The notes: generated by a model from the letters alone, not told the origin. Counted from the stretch's first letter, positions 8,836-17,296 are shown. The stretch is 64,000 nt of DNA from Candidatus Nanosynbacter sp. TM7-075 (GCF_022828255.1 NZ_JAJQJW010000002.1:372001-436000), one strand, 5' to 3'. A program made the numbers and translations.

Positions 8836-9099
8836 ATGTCTAAACAAAAAATTAATCGCTTTGTCGGATCTATTGGAGCTTTTATTGGGATCCTTGTCTT
8901 TATTGCATATATTCCACAAATTATCGCTAACCTACAAGGAGAAAAAGCTCAACCATTCCAACCACTATTCGCAGCAGTTTCTTGTTTAATTTGGGTAATC
9001 TATGGTTGGACAAAAGAACCTAAAAAAGACTGGATCCTCATCATTCCCAATGCAGCGGGAGTGATATTAGGCGGTTTAACTTTTATTACTTCTTTATAA
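8836..9099 (+). CDS. SemiSWEET sugar transporter
   Basis: SemiSWEETs are three-helix proteins that dimerise into a sugar uniporter in the cytoplasmic membrane. The 87-residue product has three membrane segments (about 8-28, 38-56 and 63-85) and the PQ-loop motif AYIPQI with downstream IPNAAGVILG, typical of the MtN3/SWEET family. I chose ATG 8836 behind GAGG over ATG 8824. Codon choice (many CCA, ACA, AAA, TTT) is more AT-rich than in the neighbours, and the sequence is strongly reminiscent of Firmicute homologs. With the IS remnant upstream this points to horizontal acquisition. Confidence 0.85.
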   Translation: MSKQKINRFVGSIGAFIGILVFIAYIPQIIANLQGEKAQPFQPLFAAVSCLIWVIYGWTKEPKKDWILIIPNAAGVILGGLTFITSL

Positions 9100-9115
9100 A
9101 AGTTATATAAACAAA

Positions 9116-9145
9116 ACCAGCAACTTCATAAAAAAAGTTGCTGGT
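9116..9145. terminator. Hairpin after SemiSWEET
   Basis: ACCAGCAACTT pairs perfectly with AAGTTGCTGGT (11 bp stem). There is no T run on the plus side, while the minus side ends in TTTTG. It probably stabilises or terminates the SemiSWEET message. Confidence 0.6.
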
Positions 9146-9290
9146 AGAGATTTTGGACTATCACAGGAAAAAATATTTAACCAAAGTGATATATTGTTTG
9201 ATAAATCAGAGTATAATAGTAATTAAAAATAGGATTGGATAGCGAGCAGATTCTTGCTTCCTGCTATGTTTATATTCCATCAAGTGTAAG

Positions 9291-9349
9291 TTAATTAAGA
9301 TTAAAGAAGGAAAAACCATGAATCCACAAACAATAAGCTTAACTGAATT
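9291..9349 (+). repeat. Right copy of the direct repeat (live mazG start)
   Basis: This 59-base stretch carries the SD (GAAGG), ATG and first codons of mazG, and matches 8511-8567. The two copies are 780 bases apart and enclose the transposase remnant and the SemiSWEET gene. Confidence 0.85.
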
Positions 9350-9632
9350 ACAAAAACACCTCGATCAAACTTGTAAGGAGAAAGGTTGGGATAAAAATTC
9401 TGTCACTGAAGTATTCTTATTGTTAGCCGAGGAAGTTGGCGAGCTGGCGAAGGCGATTCGCAAAGAGACAGGATTTAAGGGAGAAAAAAGACCTGATAAC
9501 CACGACAATCTGCGCGAGGAGTTCGCGGATGTGCTGAACTATTTGATGGAATTGGCGAATCGGTTTGACGTCAATTTGGCGGAAGTGTATTTTGAGAAGC
9601 ACAAGATCAACCAGACGCGACAGTGGAAATAG
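9318..9632 (+). CDS. MazG-type nucleotide pyrophosphohydrolase
   Basis: The 104-residue all-alpha protein has the MazG/dUTPase-like metal motif: EEVGE (about residue 38) and EEFADVLNY (about residue 69), giving the ExxE...ExxD set. Such enzymes cut (d)NTPs to NMP plus pyrophosphate and clear modified nucleotides. A TATAAT box at 9212-9217 and a hairpin leader at 9239-9267 lie upstream; SD is GAAGG. It is inside the segment that interrupts lepA, and its own 5' end exists in a second, dead copy at 8511-8567. Confidence 0.85.
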   Translation: MNPQTISLTELQKHLDQTCKEKGWDKNSVTEVFLLLAEEVGELAKAIRKETGFKGEKRPDNHDNLREEFADVLNYLMELANRFDVNLAEVYFEKHKINQTRQWK

Positions 9633-9706
9633 TATATACTGTATTGAAAAGCGCAGATGTAATAAAATGCACGAAATAGGTATTGATATATCTGTTGTTG
9701 GCAATT

Positions 9707-10177
9707 ATGAGCAATTTCAAAAACTTTACAGAGAAGATTAGATGTCGTGTAATTCCAGTAACACGCGACCGCCGTGTGTGGTTGGATGAGAAAATTGTTG
9801 ACGATGATTCGTGTAGTATTTTTATGAATGGACGATCATACGAAATCGGTGAGGAATACGATGACTTTTTGTGTGTTACGGTTGACAGTTTTGCCGAGCT
9901 AGCAGACGCTATTCTCCGCGAGTTGTATGCGCGCGGATTTTCATCGTCAGACTATAAACTGATCAACGAAAATTATGTTCATCTAGATTATAGCTTTTTG
10001 AGCGATGACATGCCTTGGGTCGCTTGGCGTAATGTTGATGCAATAGTTAAGGGCGATATTACTGACGAGAAGGACTATCGTCGCGACAAAGCTAAACGCG
10101 GTCGGTGGATGAGTTACGTTGAACTGGTTCAGGTTATTGGCAAGAATCAAGCTCATAAGATTTTTGAGCAGTTATAG
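9707..10177 (+). CDS. Hypothetical protein in the lepA insertion
   Basis: The 156-residue product (from ATG 9707, MSNFKNFTEKIRC) is acidic, soluble and without signal or membrane segments. The sequence is rich in D, E and aromatics (for example MPWVAWRNVD) and ends in a predicted helix. An in-frame ATG at 9683 would add eight hydrophobic residues; neither start has a good SD. I recognise no family. It sits between mazG and the C-terminal half of lepA and may belong to the same inserted block. Confidence 0.55.
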   Translation: MSNFKNFTEKIRCRVIPVTRDRRVWLDEKIVDDDSCSIFMNGRSYEIGEEYDDFLCVTVDSFAELADAILRELYARGFSSSDYKLINENYVHLDYSFLSDDMPWVAWRNVDAIVKGDITDEKDYRRDKAKRGRWMSYVELVQVIGKNQAHKIFEQL

Positions 10178-10287
10178 GTTAGACCTCAGTGTGTAAGGAA
10201 TAATTTGCTGAGAATAAGTAGGCATGCAAGGAGCGATTTACTGTGCATTTATACAAGAACGCTGAACTGATATAATAATACATAGTT

Positions 10288-11250
10288 ATGACTGAAAAAA
10301 TTACCGTCCAGCCGCTTCCAGGTTATAAAGAAGTTAAGCCGTTTGTTTATGCGGGGTTTTTCCCGGTGTCCAATGAAGACTACAATGACCTGAAAGAGGC
10401 AATTGAAAAGTTGAGCCTGAGCGATTCGGCGCTGCAATTCGAGCCGGAGAATTCGCCGGTTTTGGGCTATGGTGTGCGAATTGGATTTTTGGGATTGCTG
10501 CACATGGACATTATTCGCGAGCGACTAGAACGTGAGTATAATTTGGATTTGATTGTTACAAATCCGAGTACTGATTATCAAGTTAGTTTGACGAATGGTG
10601 AGGAGTTGGATATTAAATCCGCTAGTGAATTGCCCGATCCAGCGCAAATAAAAGAGATTCGCGAGCCGTGGATTGACGGTGAAATTGTTGTGCCACAGGA
10701 TTACATCGGTGCGGTGATTCAGTTGATCGTGAGCAAGCGTGGTCGCCAGAAAAACCTGAGTTACATTGACGAACGGGCGCTGATTTCATTTGCGGCGCCA
10801 CTCGCGAATTTATTGACGGATTTTTATGACCAATTGAAATCTATTACCAGCGGATACGGTTCGTTTAATTATGAGTTGGCAGATTATCAAGTGGAAGATT
10901 TGGTGCGCGTCGATTTTTATGTGGCGGGCGAAATGGTTGATTCGCTGAGCGTGATGTGTCATCGGTCGGAATCGCAGCATTTGGGACGTGAGATTGTTAA
11001 GAAACTGAAGGAAGTCGTGCCGCGTCAGAGTTTTGAGGTTTCATTACAGGCGGCAATTGGCGGTAAATTTATTGCTAGGGAAAATATCGGCGCTTACCGA
11101 AAAGATGTTACGGGCTATCTTTACGGCGGCGACGTCAGTCGTAAAAAGAAGCTTCTAGCAAAGCAAGCGCGTGGTAAAAAACGAATGAAACGCTTTGGTA
11201 AAGTCGACATACCGAGCGAAGCGTTTATGGTGATGCTGAAAAGGGATTAA
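10288..11250 (+). CDS. lepA: Elongation factor 4, C-terminal half (split gene)
   Basis: This 320-residue ORF begins at MTEKITVQPLPGYKEV and continues through the LepA domain III motif FEPENSPVLGYG, the FLGLLHMDII motif, domain V and the LepA-specific C-terminal domain (GAYRKDVTGYLYGGD, KKKLLAKQARGKKRMK). It has no GTPase domain, which is in 7688-8518. The frame is fully open. It has its own possible promoter (TATAAT at 10271-10276, 11 bases before ATG) but no SD. Two bases after the stop comes the nucleotidase gene. Confidence 0.93.
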   Translation: MTEKITVQPLPGYKEVKPFVYAGFFPVSNEDYNDLKEAIEKLSLSDSALQFEPENSPVLGYGVRIGFLGLLHMDIIRERLEREYNLDLIVTNPSTDYQVSLTNGEELDIKSASELPDPAQIKEIREPWIDGEIVVPQDYIGAVIQLIVSKRGRQKNLSYIDERALISFAAPLANLLTDFYDQLKSITSGYGSFNYELADYQVEDLVRVDFYVAGEMVDSLSVMCHRSESQHLGREIVKKLKEVVPRQSFEVSLQAAIGGKFIARENIGAYRKDVTGYLYGGDVSRKKKLLAKQARGKKRMKRFGKVDIPSEAFMVMLKRD

Positions 11251-11252
11251 CT

Positions 11253-11711
11253 ATGAAAAAACCTATTGTTTATATTGATATGGATGGCGTTTTGGCGGAT
11301 TTCAAATCTGCTTTAACGAAGATATCGCCTGAGTTGACCGATGAGTTTGTCGGCCAGCACGATAATATTCCAGGAATTTTTTCTTTGATGGATCCAGTGC
11401 CTGGAGCTATCGAGGCGGTTTACGCCCTGAAAGACAAATACGATTTATATATTTTATCTTCTTCTCCGTGGGAAAATCCGACGGCTTTGGGTGATAAGTT
11501 GGCGTGGGTGAAAAAGTATTTTGGCGGCGAAGGTTCGGATAATGTTTTCTTCCGTAAGGTTATTTTTTCGTCAGCAAAGAATTTGAGTCGAGGCGATATT
11601 TTGATTGACGATCGGACGGCGAATGGTGCAGGCGAGTTTTCTGGTCGGCTTATTCGTTTTGGAAGTTCTGAATTTCCTAATTGGCAATCTGTACTTGATG
11701 AGTTATTATAG
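11253..11711 (+). CDS. 5'(3')-deoxyribonucleotidase-like HAD phosphatase
   Basis: The 152-residue product begins with the HAD nucleophile motif YIDMDGVLADF (Asp 9 and Asp 11), followed by LSSSPW (motif II) and GDILIDDR (motif IV). This pattern, with the DGVLADF context and small size, is that of 5' nucleotidase deoxy (C) type proteins. A role in dNMP turnover fits the guanylate kinase next door. It starts two bases after the lepA stop and is probably co-transcribed. Confidence 0.8.
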   Translation: MKKPIVYIDMDGVLADFKSALTKISPELTDEFVGQHDNIPGIFSLMDPVPGAIEAVYALKDKYDLYILSSSPWENPTALGDKLAWVKKYFGGEGSDNVFFRKVIFSSAKNLSRGDILIDDRTANGAGEFSGRLIRFGSSEFPNWQSVLDELL

Positions 11712-11720
11712 GTAAATATT

Positions 11721-12431
11721 ATGCCAAGTATTGAAGATCTTATTACAAATTATCAGCCGACTGAATCGACAATTGAGTTGGTCAAAAGTACGAAAATTGC
11801 GCTGCTTGCGGGAATTTCTGGTGCAGGCAAAGACACGATAAAAAAACAATTGCTGAAGTCGCCCGAGTTTCGCGATATTGTTTCTCACACTACGCGCGCT
11901 CCACGCACGAATAACGGGTGTGCCGAACAAGATGGAATTGACTATCATTTTATTGATTCGCAAACTGCCGAAAACATGCTACAAAATAATGAATTCATTG
12001 AGGCAAAGTTTGTTCACGGTACGGTTTATGGGACGTCGGTGGCTGAGTTAAAATTAGCGCATGATCAGAACCGTGTGGCAATAACTGACATTGACGTTCA
12101 GGGCGTGGAGGAATATGAGCGACTGGCGCCAGATAGCATTGCAATTTTCATTGTGCCGCCAAATAGTCGAACTTGGATTGAGCGATTAAAAAAGCGTTAC
12201 GCAACCGAAGAAGATTTTCAAGCGGAGTGGCCGAAGCGTCATGCCTCGGCGATAAAAGAGCTGGCTTACGCGCTTGAAGTTCCGTATTATCACGTGATTA
12301 TCAATGACGATTTGGAGCGAGCAATCCGAGTGACTGAGGAAATTATTTTGCGCGGCGACGTGTTTAAGCGTCAGGATGACGAGGCGCGTTTGGTAGCTCG
12401 AAATCTCCTCAATGATATAATTAATCTATGA
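11721..12431 (+). CDS. gmk: Guanylate kinase
   Basis: The enzyme phosphorylates GMP/dGMP to the diphosphate. After a 26-residue extension comes the P-loop GISGAGKDT, then SHTTRAPR with the GMP-binding DYHFID, and HGTVYGTS. The family motif TTRAPRxGExxGxDYHF is stretched by a few residues (TNNGCAEQ). The length of 236 aa exceeds the usual 200 because of the N- and C-terminal extensions. The stop overlaps the next start (ATGA). Confidence 0.85.
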   Translation: MPSIEDLITNYQPTESTIELVKSTKIALLAGISGAGKDTIKKQLLKSPEFRDIVSHTTRAPRTNNGCAEQDGIDYHFIDSQTAENMLQNNEFIEAKFVHGTVYGTSVAELKLAHDQNRVAITDIDVQGVEEYERLAPDSIAIFIVPPNSRTWIERLKKRYATEEDFQAEWPKRHASAIKELAYALEVPYYHVIINDDLERAIRVTEEIILRGDVFKRQDDEARLVARNLLNDIINL

Positions 12432-13795
12432 GTTCAGTAAAAACTCCAAAAAAAATAGCAGCCAGGCAAGATCGCTCCTCGAAGACCTTGACTACATTGT
12501 TAGACCAATCCTTCTTTATCTTTGCAGGTTTGGCGTCGTTTTGGTTAGCGTGGTTGGTACTTAGAGAAGGTTGGGCGACGGGCGGCTGGTGGCTAGTTGG
12601 CTTGTTCTTTGTTGTGTGGATAATTGTGGCGTATTTGGCGTTGCCTAGACTTCATCGAATTTTGAGTAATATGTACGTGCCGAACTATTTTATTGGCAGG
12701 ACGCGAACGGCAGACGGAGTATTAAGTGACCCTGTAAATTTGAGCGTGCGCGGTTCGGAAGAAAAGCTCCATAAGGCAATGACTGAGGCTGGTTGGGTTT
12801 TGGCGGATGATGTAACTCCAAGGTCGGCTTGGAAAATGGTGCTTACGGTGCTGAGCGGTCGTAGTTATCCAAATGCACCAGTGTCGCCAGCGTTTTTGTT
12901 TGGTAGGCGGCAAGACTTTGCCTATCAGCAGGAAGTTGACGGCAATCCAAGGCGTCGTCATCACGTTAGGTTTTGGCGATGTCCAAATGGCTGGCTTCTT
13001 CCTGGCGGTCATCGAGTTGATTGGTTGGCGGCTGGTACGTACGATAAGAGTATTGGCTTTTCTTTATTTACTTTTCAGTTCACACATAAGATTGACGAGA
13101 ATATTGATATTGAACGAGATTATATTATTGAGTCGGTTAAAAGTAACAATAAAAATATTAGAGTGACGATATTAAAGGATTTTTCAACGGGCTATCATTC
13201 GCGCAACGGTCTTGGAGATTCCATTCGCACCGATGGCGATTTACCGATTTTGGAAGTCAGTTGGATAAAGGCTGAAGATAATGTCGCGACTTCAACGCGG
13301 CTCGGAGTGATTATGGACGGCACAATTTATGATCGTCATCCGCGAAATCACGAAACTTTATTGGAAGAGCTTTGGGGTCGCCGACCACCGCAGATTTTAA
13401 TTGGCGGCGGACTAATGATTCTGGCGTCGTTATTCACAATCGGGCAAATGTTGGTGGACTTTTCTAGCTGGCCGACGACTTTGGTGCAAGTTGCGAATAT
13501 TGACGGAATTGATATAAATGCCGCGAATACCATGTTGTCAATGATGGCTGGCTTTAATGTTCTGCTGGTCGTAGCGGAAATCGTGCTAGTTGGGTTGCTG
13601 CTTCGAGGAAGTAGTCGGGCGCGAATCTCACTACTTTCTGTGGCGACATTAGCTATTGTCACCGAATCTTTATCCGTGACAATTGGGCGAATTAATGCGT
13701 CGATTATGTTGCTTTTGATCTCAATTGGTGTGCATATTATGATCATGATGTTGTTTTCTTCAGATGCAGCGCGCTACTTTACGGAAAGACGATAA
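12428..13795 (+). CDS. LssY C-terminal-domain membrane protein
   Basis: The 455-residue protein has two N-terminal membrane helices (about 28-48 and 55-75) and a central soluble domain with DPVNLSVRGS, AGWVLADDV, FLFGRRQDFAYQ, RHHVRFW and DIERDYI. These are landmarks of the LssY C-terminal domain found fused to PAP2 phosphatases; here there is no PAP2 part. Four hydrophobic segments follow (about 323-440). The start overlaps gmk by 4 bases. The function of the domain is not known. Confidence 0.75.
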   Translation: MSSVKTPKKIAARQDRSSKTLTTLLDQSFFIFAGLASFWLAWLVLREGWATGGWWLVGLFFVVWIIVAYLALPRLHRILSNMYVPNYFIGRTRTADGVLSDPVNLSVRGSEEKLHKAMTEAGWVLADDVTPRSAWKMVLTVLSGRSYPNAPVSPAFLFGRRQDFAYQQEVDGNPRRRHHVRFWRCPNGWLLPGGHRVDWLAAGTYDKSIGFSLFTFQFTHKIDENIDIERDYIIESVKSNNKNIRVTILKDFSTGYHSRNGLGDSIRTDGDLPILEVSWIKAEDNVATSTRLGVIMDGTIYDRHPRNHETLLEELWGRRPPQILIGGGLMILASLFTIGQMLVDFSSWPTTLVQVANIDGIDINAANTMLSMMAGFNVLLVVAEIVLVGLLLRGSSRARISLLSVATLAIVTESLSVTIGRINASIMLLLISIGVHIMIMMLFSSDAARYFTERR

Positions 13796-13798
13796 GGC

Positions 13799-13825
13799 TT
13801 GGCACTCTGCTTGTATGAGTGCTAG
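13799..13825 (+). promoter_or_regulatory. CIRCE operator of hrcA
   Basis: TTGGCACTC-N9-GAGTGCTAG, one step per arm away from the consensus TTAGCACTC-N9-GAGTGCTAA. It lies directly upstream of the hrcA -10 box (13834-13839), so HrcA should repress its own gene. Confidence 0.95.
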
Positions 13826-13845
13826 ATTTGCGATATAATTGGACT

Positions 13846-14556
13846 ATGACCGAACGTCAACAAGCAATCCTTGTCGCTATTATTGAGCAATACGCCGAAA
13901 TTGCGGCGCCAGTTGGTAGTGTAACGCTAGCCAAACTGTTTGGCGTGAGTAGCGCCACGATTCGCAGCGAAATGGCAAAACTTGAGGAGATGGGATTTAT
14001 TGAGGCGCCCCACACGAGTGCGGGCAGAATTCCGACAGATAAGGGATATCGTTTTTACGTCAATGGAATCACGGCGGCGCAAATGACGGAATTGCCGAGC
14101 GGTATTGATAGTAGCACGAAGGCAATTGAGGCGCATGTCAATTCAAATGTTGATACTTCAGACAAAGCGATTCGTCGAGCAGTTGATGGTTTGGTGGAAA
14201 TGACTGGCAATTTTGGTTTTGCGTCATTTGGTTCGAGTTTGTATATGAACGGAATGACTCAGTTATTCAGTCAGCCAGAGTTTGACGATGGCGATCATGT
14301 TCAGGCGGTTGCTAAATTGATTGACAATATCGAACCGTGGCTGCGTGAAGCGGCACCGGACGAACCGCTAAATGTGTTTATTGGTAGCGAAAACCCAATC
14401 GGTAAAAGTAGTGGAGCTACGTTGATTATAAGTAAATTTAAGTCATCGTCTGGCGGTGATAATTACATCGGTGTGATTGGTCCGACGCGACAAAATTATC
14501 GTCGAACTATGGAACTGGTGCGTCGTACGGGCGCGATGCTAGAGGAGGTATTGTAA
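13846..14556 (+). CDS. hrcA: Heat-inducible transcription repressor HrcA, short form
   Basis: HrcA binds CIRCE and represses chaperone genes, with GroEL as its usual co-factor. The product has the winged-helix N-terminus ([50 protein letters not shown]). At 236 residues it is about 100 shorter than usual, mainly because the central insert of the GAF-like domain is small. It ends in the family-like [14 protein letters not shown] chose ATG 13846, as TATAAT ends exactly six bases before it and the upstream GTG lies inside CIRCE. Confidence 0.92.
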   Translation: MTERQQAILVAIIEQYAEIAAPVGSVTLAKLFGVSSATIRSEMAKLEEMGFIEAPHTSAGRIPTDKGYRFYVNGITAAQMTELPSGIDSSTKAIEAHVNSNVDTSDKAIRRAVDGLVEMTGNFGFASFGSSLYMNGMTQLFSQPEFDDGDHVQAVAKLIDNIEPWLREAAPDEPLNVFIGSENPIGKSSGATLIISKFKSSSGGDNYIGVIGPTRQNYRRTMELVRRTGAMLEEVL

Positions 14557-14717
14557 TGGCTGAATGGATTGGTGGACTATTAAGTGGTTTGCCGGCATGG
14601 CTGATTGTAATAATTTCAATAATAATATTTATTATTGGAGCGATTTGTATTTTAGCCTTTGAGTCTGTTACGGCTGGTGTTGATCCGGTCTTGCCATTTA
14701 AAAGGAGGAAAAAATGA
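14556..14717 (+). CDS. Small single-span membrane protein between hrcA and grpE
   Basis: The 53-codon frame starts with an ATG sharing one base with the hrcA stop and ends with TGA overlapping the grpE ATG, so translation is coupled on both sides. The product ([16 protein letters not shown] start) has one strong hydrophobic helix (about 13-38) and a basic tail KRRKK. The last codons double as the grpE ribosome-binding site (AGGAGG). I know of no such gene in other hrcA-grpE operons. Confidence 0.65.
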   Translation: MAEWIGGLLSGLPAWLIVIISIIIFIIGAICILAFESVTAGVDPVLPFKRRKK

Positions 14718-15178
14718 CGAAGAATAAAAAAGCTGAATATTTAGAGAAAGAAGTTGCCGAGCTGACGTCGGATTTGCAGCGAACTCGAGCGGATTTTGAG
14801 AATTATCGTAAGCGCGTGGAGACAGAAAAGCAATCAGCACACGAGTTGGGTCAAACTAAGTCGGTGATGAAATTATTGCCAGTTATTGATACAATTGAGC
14901 GAGCTGTCGCCAACGTCCCAGAGGAACTCCAAGATAATGCGTGGGTTAAGGGCGTGGCTGGTCTGGGTAAGCAGCTTGACAAGCAGTTAAAGGAGATTGG
15001 TTTGGAGAAAATTGACGCCAAACCCGGAACTTTATTTAATCCTGAATTTCATCAGGCTGTTCAATTTGACGAATCAACGGATGGTGACAAGGAAGTTATT
15101 GCCGAGGAGCTTCGCGCCGGCTATACTTTGAACGGTTCGGTTATTCGCGACGCAATGGTAAAAGTTGCCCGTCAGTAA
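14714..15178 (+). CDS. grpE: Nucleotide exchange factor GrpE
   Basis: GrpE releases ADP from DnaK. The 154-residue protein starts with a long coiled coil (about 5-50, with RTRADFENYRKRVE) and has the beta-wing domain with NPEFHQAV and AGYTLNGSVIRDAMVKVA, the family signature. Start ATG 14714 is behind AGGAGG. It is in the hrcA operon; dnaK has its own CIRCE promoter downstream. Confidence 0.95.
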   Translation: MTKNKKAEYLEKEVAELTSDLQRTRADFENYRKRVETEKQSAHELGQTKSVMKLLPVIDTIERAVANVPEELQDNAWVKGVAGLGKQLDKQLKEIGLEKIDAKPGTLFNPEFHQAVQFDESTDGDKEVIAEELRAGYTLNGSVIRDAMVKVARQ

Positions 15179-15201
15179 TTTAATTAAGAAAAAAACTACG
15201 T

Positions 15202-15228
15202 TTAGCACTCTTGACACGAGAGTGCTAA
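15202..15228 (+). promoter_or_regulatory. CIRCE operator 1 of dnaK
   Basis: A perfect consensus TTAGCACTC-N9-GAGTGCTAA. Its spacer contains the dnaK -35 box, so HrcA binding blocks the promoter. Confidence 0.97.
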
Positions 15229-15239
15229 TTATTTATACT
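15211..15239 (+). promoter_or_regulatory. dnaK promoter
   Basis: TTGACA (15211-15216) and TATACT (15234-15239) are separated by 17 bases. The -35 is inside CIRCE 1 and the start of transcription would fall next to CIRCE 2. Confidence 0.85.
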
Positions 15240-15246
15240 GAGATAG

Positions 15247-15273
15247 TTGGCACTCGCCACGAAAGAGTGCTAG
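15247..15273 (+). promoter_or_regulatory. CIRCE operator 2 of dnaK
   Basis: TTGGCACTC-N9-GAGTGCTAG, the same variant as at hrcA, placed at the transcription start and 5' leader of dnaK. As an inverted repeat it could also fold in the mRNA. Confidence 0.93.
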
Positions 15274-15324
15274 AATGAATATAAGATATAGACCAGATGT
15301 GATCATAATAGAAAGGGGAATCAT

Positions 15325-17214
15325 ATGGGTAAAATTATTGGTATAGACCTCGGTACAACCAACAGCGCATTTGCGTATATGTTAGCTGGAAAACCAGAGG
15401 TAATTTCTAATGCCGAAGGTAATCGTACTACGCCATCTGTAGTTGCGGTTAATAAAAAGGGTGAACGACTCGTCGGTCAAGTTGCTCAGCGTCAGCGTGT
15501 AACAAACCCAAAAAACACGATTTACGGCGTTAAGCGTTTGATTGGTCGTAAGTTTGACGACAAGGAAGTGCAAAAAGACTTGGATATCATGCCGTACAAG
15601 ATTGTTAAAAAGGGTACTGGCGTGGCAGTCGAGATGGGTGATAAGGAATATACACCAGAAGAAGTTTCGGCAATGATTCTTAGTAAAATCAAGGCTGACG
15701 CCGAGGCTTTCTTGGGTGAAAAAGTAACGGAAGCAGTGATTACGGTGCCAGCGTACTTTGACGATTCACAGCGCCAAGCAACTAAGGATGCTGGTAAAAT
15801 TGCTGGATTGGAAGTTAAGCGTATTATCAACGAACCAACAGCTGCAGCTTTGGCGTACGGTCTGGAGAAGGGTAAGAACGACGAAACTATCGTAGTGTTC
15901 GACCTTGGTGGTGGTACGTTTGACGTGTCGGTGCTGGAACTAGGCGACGGGGTGTTTGAAGTTAAAGCAACCAATGGTGATACACACCTTGGCGGTGAAG
16001 ATTTCGACAACGCTATTGTCAACTACTTCTTGGACGACTTCAAATCAAAGGAAGGAATTGATCTTCGTAAGGATAATGCAGCAATGCAACGTCTGAAGGA
16101 TGAGGCTGAAAAGGCGAAGAAAGAATTGTCGACGGTTACTGAGTATGAAGTCAACATTCCATTTATTACCGCCGATGCTGATGGTCCAAAACACTTTGAG
16201 ATGAGCTTGAGTCGCGCTAAGTTGGAAGATTTGGTTAAGGATTTATTGGATCGCTTGGACGGTCCAGTAGAAAAGGCTTTGAAGGATGCTAAGCTTTCTA
16301 AGTCCGACATTAATAATGTAGTTATGGTTGGTGGAATGACTCGTATGCCAGCTGTGGTCGAGCGTGTAAAGAATTTCTTTGGAAAAGATCCAATGCAAGG
16401 CGTGAACCCAGATGAGGTTGTGGCTGTTGGTGCCGCAATTCAAGGTGGCGTCTTGGCTGGCGATGTTAAGGACGTGTTGCTTCTGGACGTGACTCCGCTT
16501 TCTCTTGGAATTGAGACGATGGGCGGTGTATCGACGAAGTTGATTGACCGAAATACGACGATTCCAACAAGCAAGAGTGAAGTTTTCTCGACAGCTGCGG
16601 ATAACCAGCCTCAGGTGGAAATTCACGTTCTTCAAGGTGAGCGCGAGTTTGCTAATGACAATAAGAGCCTGGGTCGTTTTGTGCTTGACGGTATTGCGCC
16701 AGCGCCACGCGGCGTGCCTCAAATTGAAGTGACCTTTAACATTGACGCCAATGGTATTCTTAACGTTACAGCCAAAGACAAGGGAACAGGCAAAGAGCAA
16801 TCGATCACCATCCAAAACTCTGGCAATATGAGCAAGGAAGATATTGAGAAGGCACAAAAAGAAGCCGAACTTCACGCGGACGAAGACAAGAAAAAACGCG
16901 AAGCTGTCGATACGAAGAATCAGCTTGAAAACGCTATTTATCAGGCAAAGAAGATGCCGGACGAATTCAATGATAAGATTTCTGACGACGACAAGCAAGC
17001 GATTGAAAAGGCCGTCGAAGAGGCTGAAAAGCACAAAGATTCTGAAGATAAGGATGAATTGGACGCTGCAATTAAAGCCTTGAACGACGCGATTATGCCA
17101 ATCGGGGCTAAGATGTATCAACAATCAGCCGACGATAAAAAAGCTGACGAAGCTGGCGACAAAAAGTCTGATAAAGACGAGCCAGTCGAAGGTGAAATTG
17201 TCGACGAAAAATAA
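15325..17214 (+). CDS. dnaK: Chaperone DnaK (Hsp70)
   Basis: The 629-residue Hsp70 has the N-terminal phosphate-binding GIDLGTTNS, the second phosphate motif [13 protein letters not shown], the adenosine motif [11 protein letters not shown], the linker [13 protein letters not shown], and a substrate domain with helical lid ending in an acidic [12 protein letters not shown] tail (analogue of EEVD-type bacterial tails). It works with DnaJ and GrpE, whose genes flank it. SD AAAGGGG precedes ATG 15325. A strong terminator follows. Confidence 0.98.
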   Translation: MGKIIGIDLGTTNSAFAYMLAGKPEVISNAEGNRTTPSVVAVNKKGERLVGQVAQRQRVTNPKNTIYGVKRLIGRKFDDKEVQKDLDIMPYKIVKKGTGVAVEMGDKEYTPEEVSAMILSKIKADAEAFLGEKVTEAVITVPAYFDDSQRQATKDAGKIAGLEVKRIINEPTAAALAYGLEKGKNDETIVVFDLGGGTFDVSVLELGDGVFEVKATNGDTHLGGEDFDNAIVNYFLDDFKSKEGIDLRKDNAAMQRLKDEAEKAKKELSTVTEYEVNIPFITADADGPKHFEMSLSRAKLEDLVKDLLDRLDGPVEKALKDAKLSKSDINNVVMVGGMTRMPAVVERVKNFFGKDPMQGVNPDEVVAVGAAIQGGVLAGDVKDVLLLDVTPLSLGIETMGGVSTKLIDRNTTIPTSKSEVFSTAADNQPQVEIHVLQGEREFANDNKSLGRFVLDGIAPAPRGVPQIEVTFNIDANGILNVTAKDKGTGKEQSITIQNSGNMSKEDIEKAQKEAELHADEDKKKREAVDTKNQLENAIYQAKKMPDEFNDKISDDDKQAIEKAVEEAEKHKDSEDKDELDAAIKALNDAIMPIGAKMYQQSADDKKADEAGDKKSDKDEPVEGEIVDEK

Positions 17215-17233
17215 ACCTAACGTATTTACGAAG

Positions 17234-17265
17234 AAGGCTGCTCTATAAAAAGAGTGGCCTTTTTT
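17234..17265 (+). terminator. Terminator after dnaK
   Basis: AAGGC-TG-CTCT pairs with AGAG-TG-GCCTT across the loop ATAAAA, followed by TTTTT. It separates dnaK from the dnaJ promoter. Confidence 0.9.
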
Positions 17266-17269
17266 GGAC

Positions 17270-17296
17270 TTAGCACTCTTGCACTGAGAGTGCTAA
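17270..17296 (+). promoter_or_regulatory. CIRCE operator of dnaJ
   Basis: Perfect consensus TTAGCACTC-N9-GAGTGCTAA directly after the dnaK terminator; its spacer holds the -35 of dnaJ. Confidence 0.97.

Noticed and set aside
16243..17124. 293-codon minus-strand ORF
   Set aside because: It is antisense to dnaK and mirrors its codon structure; the translation is low-complexity with no known motif.
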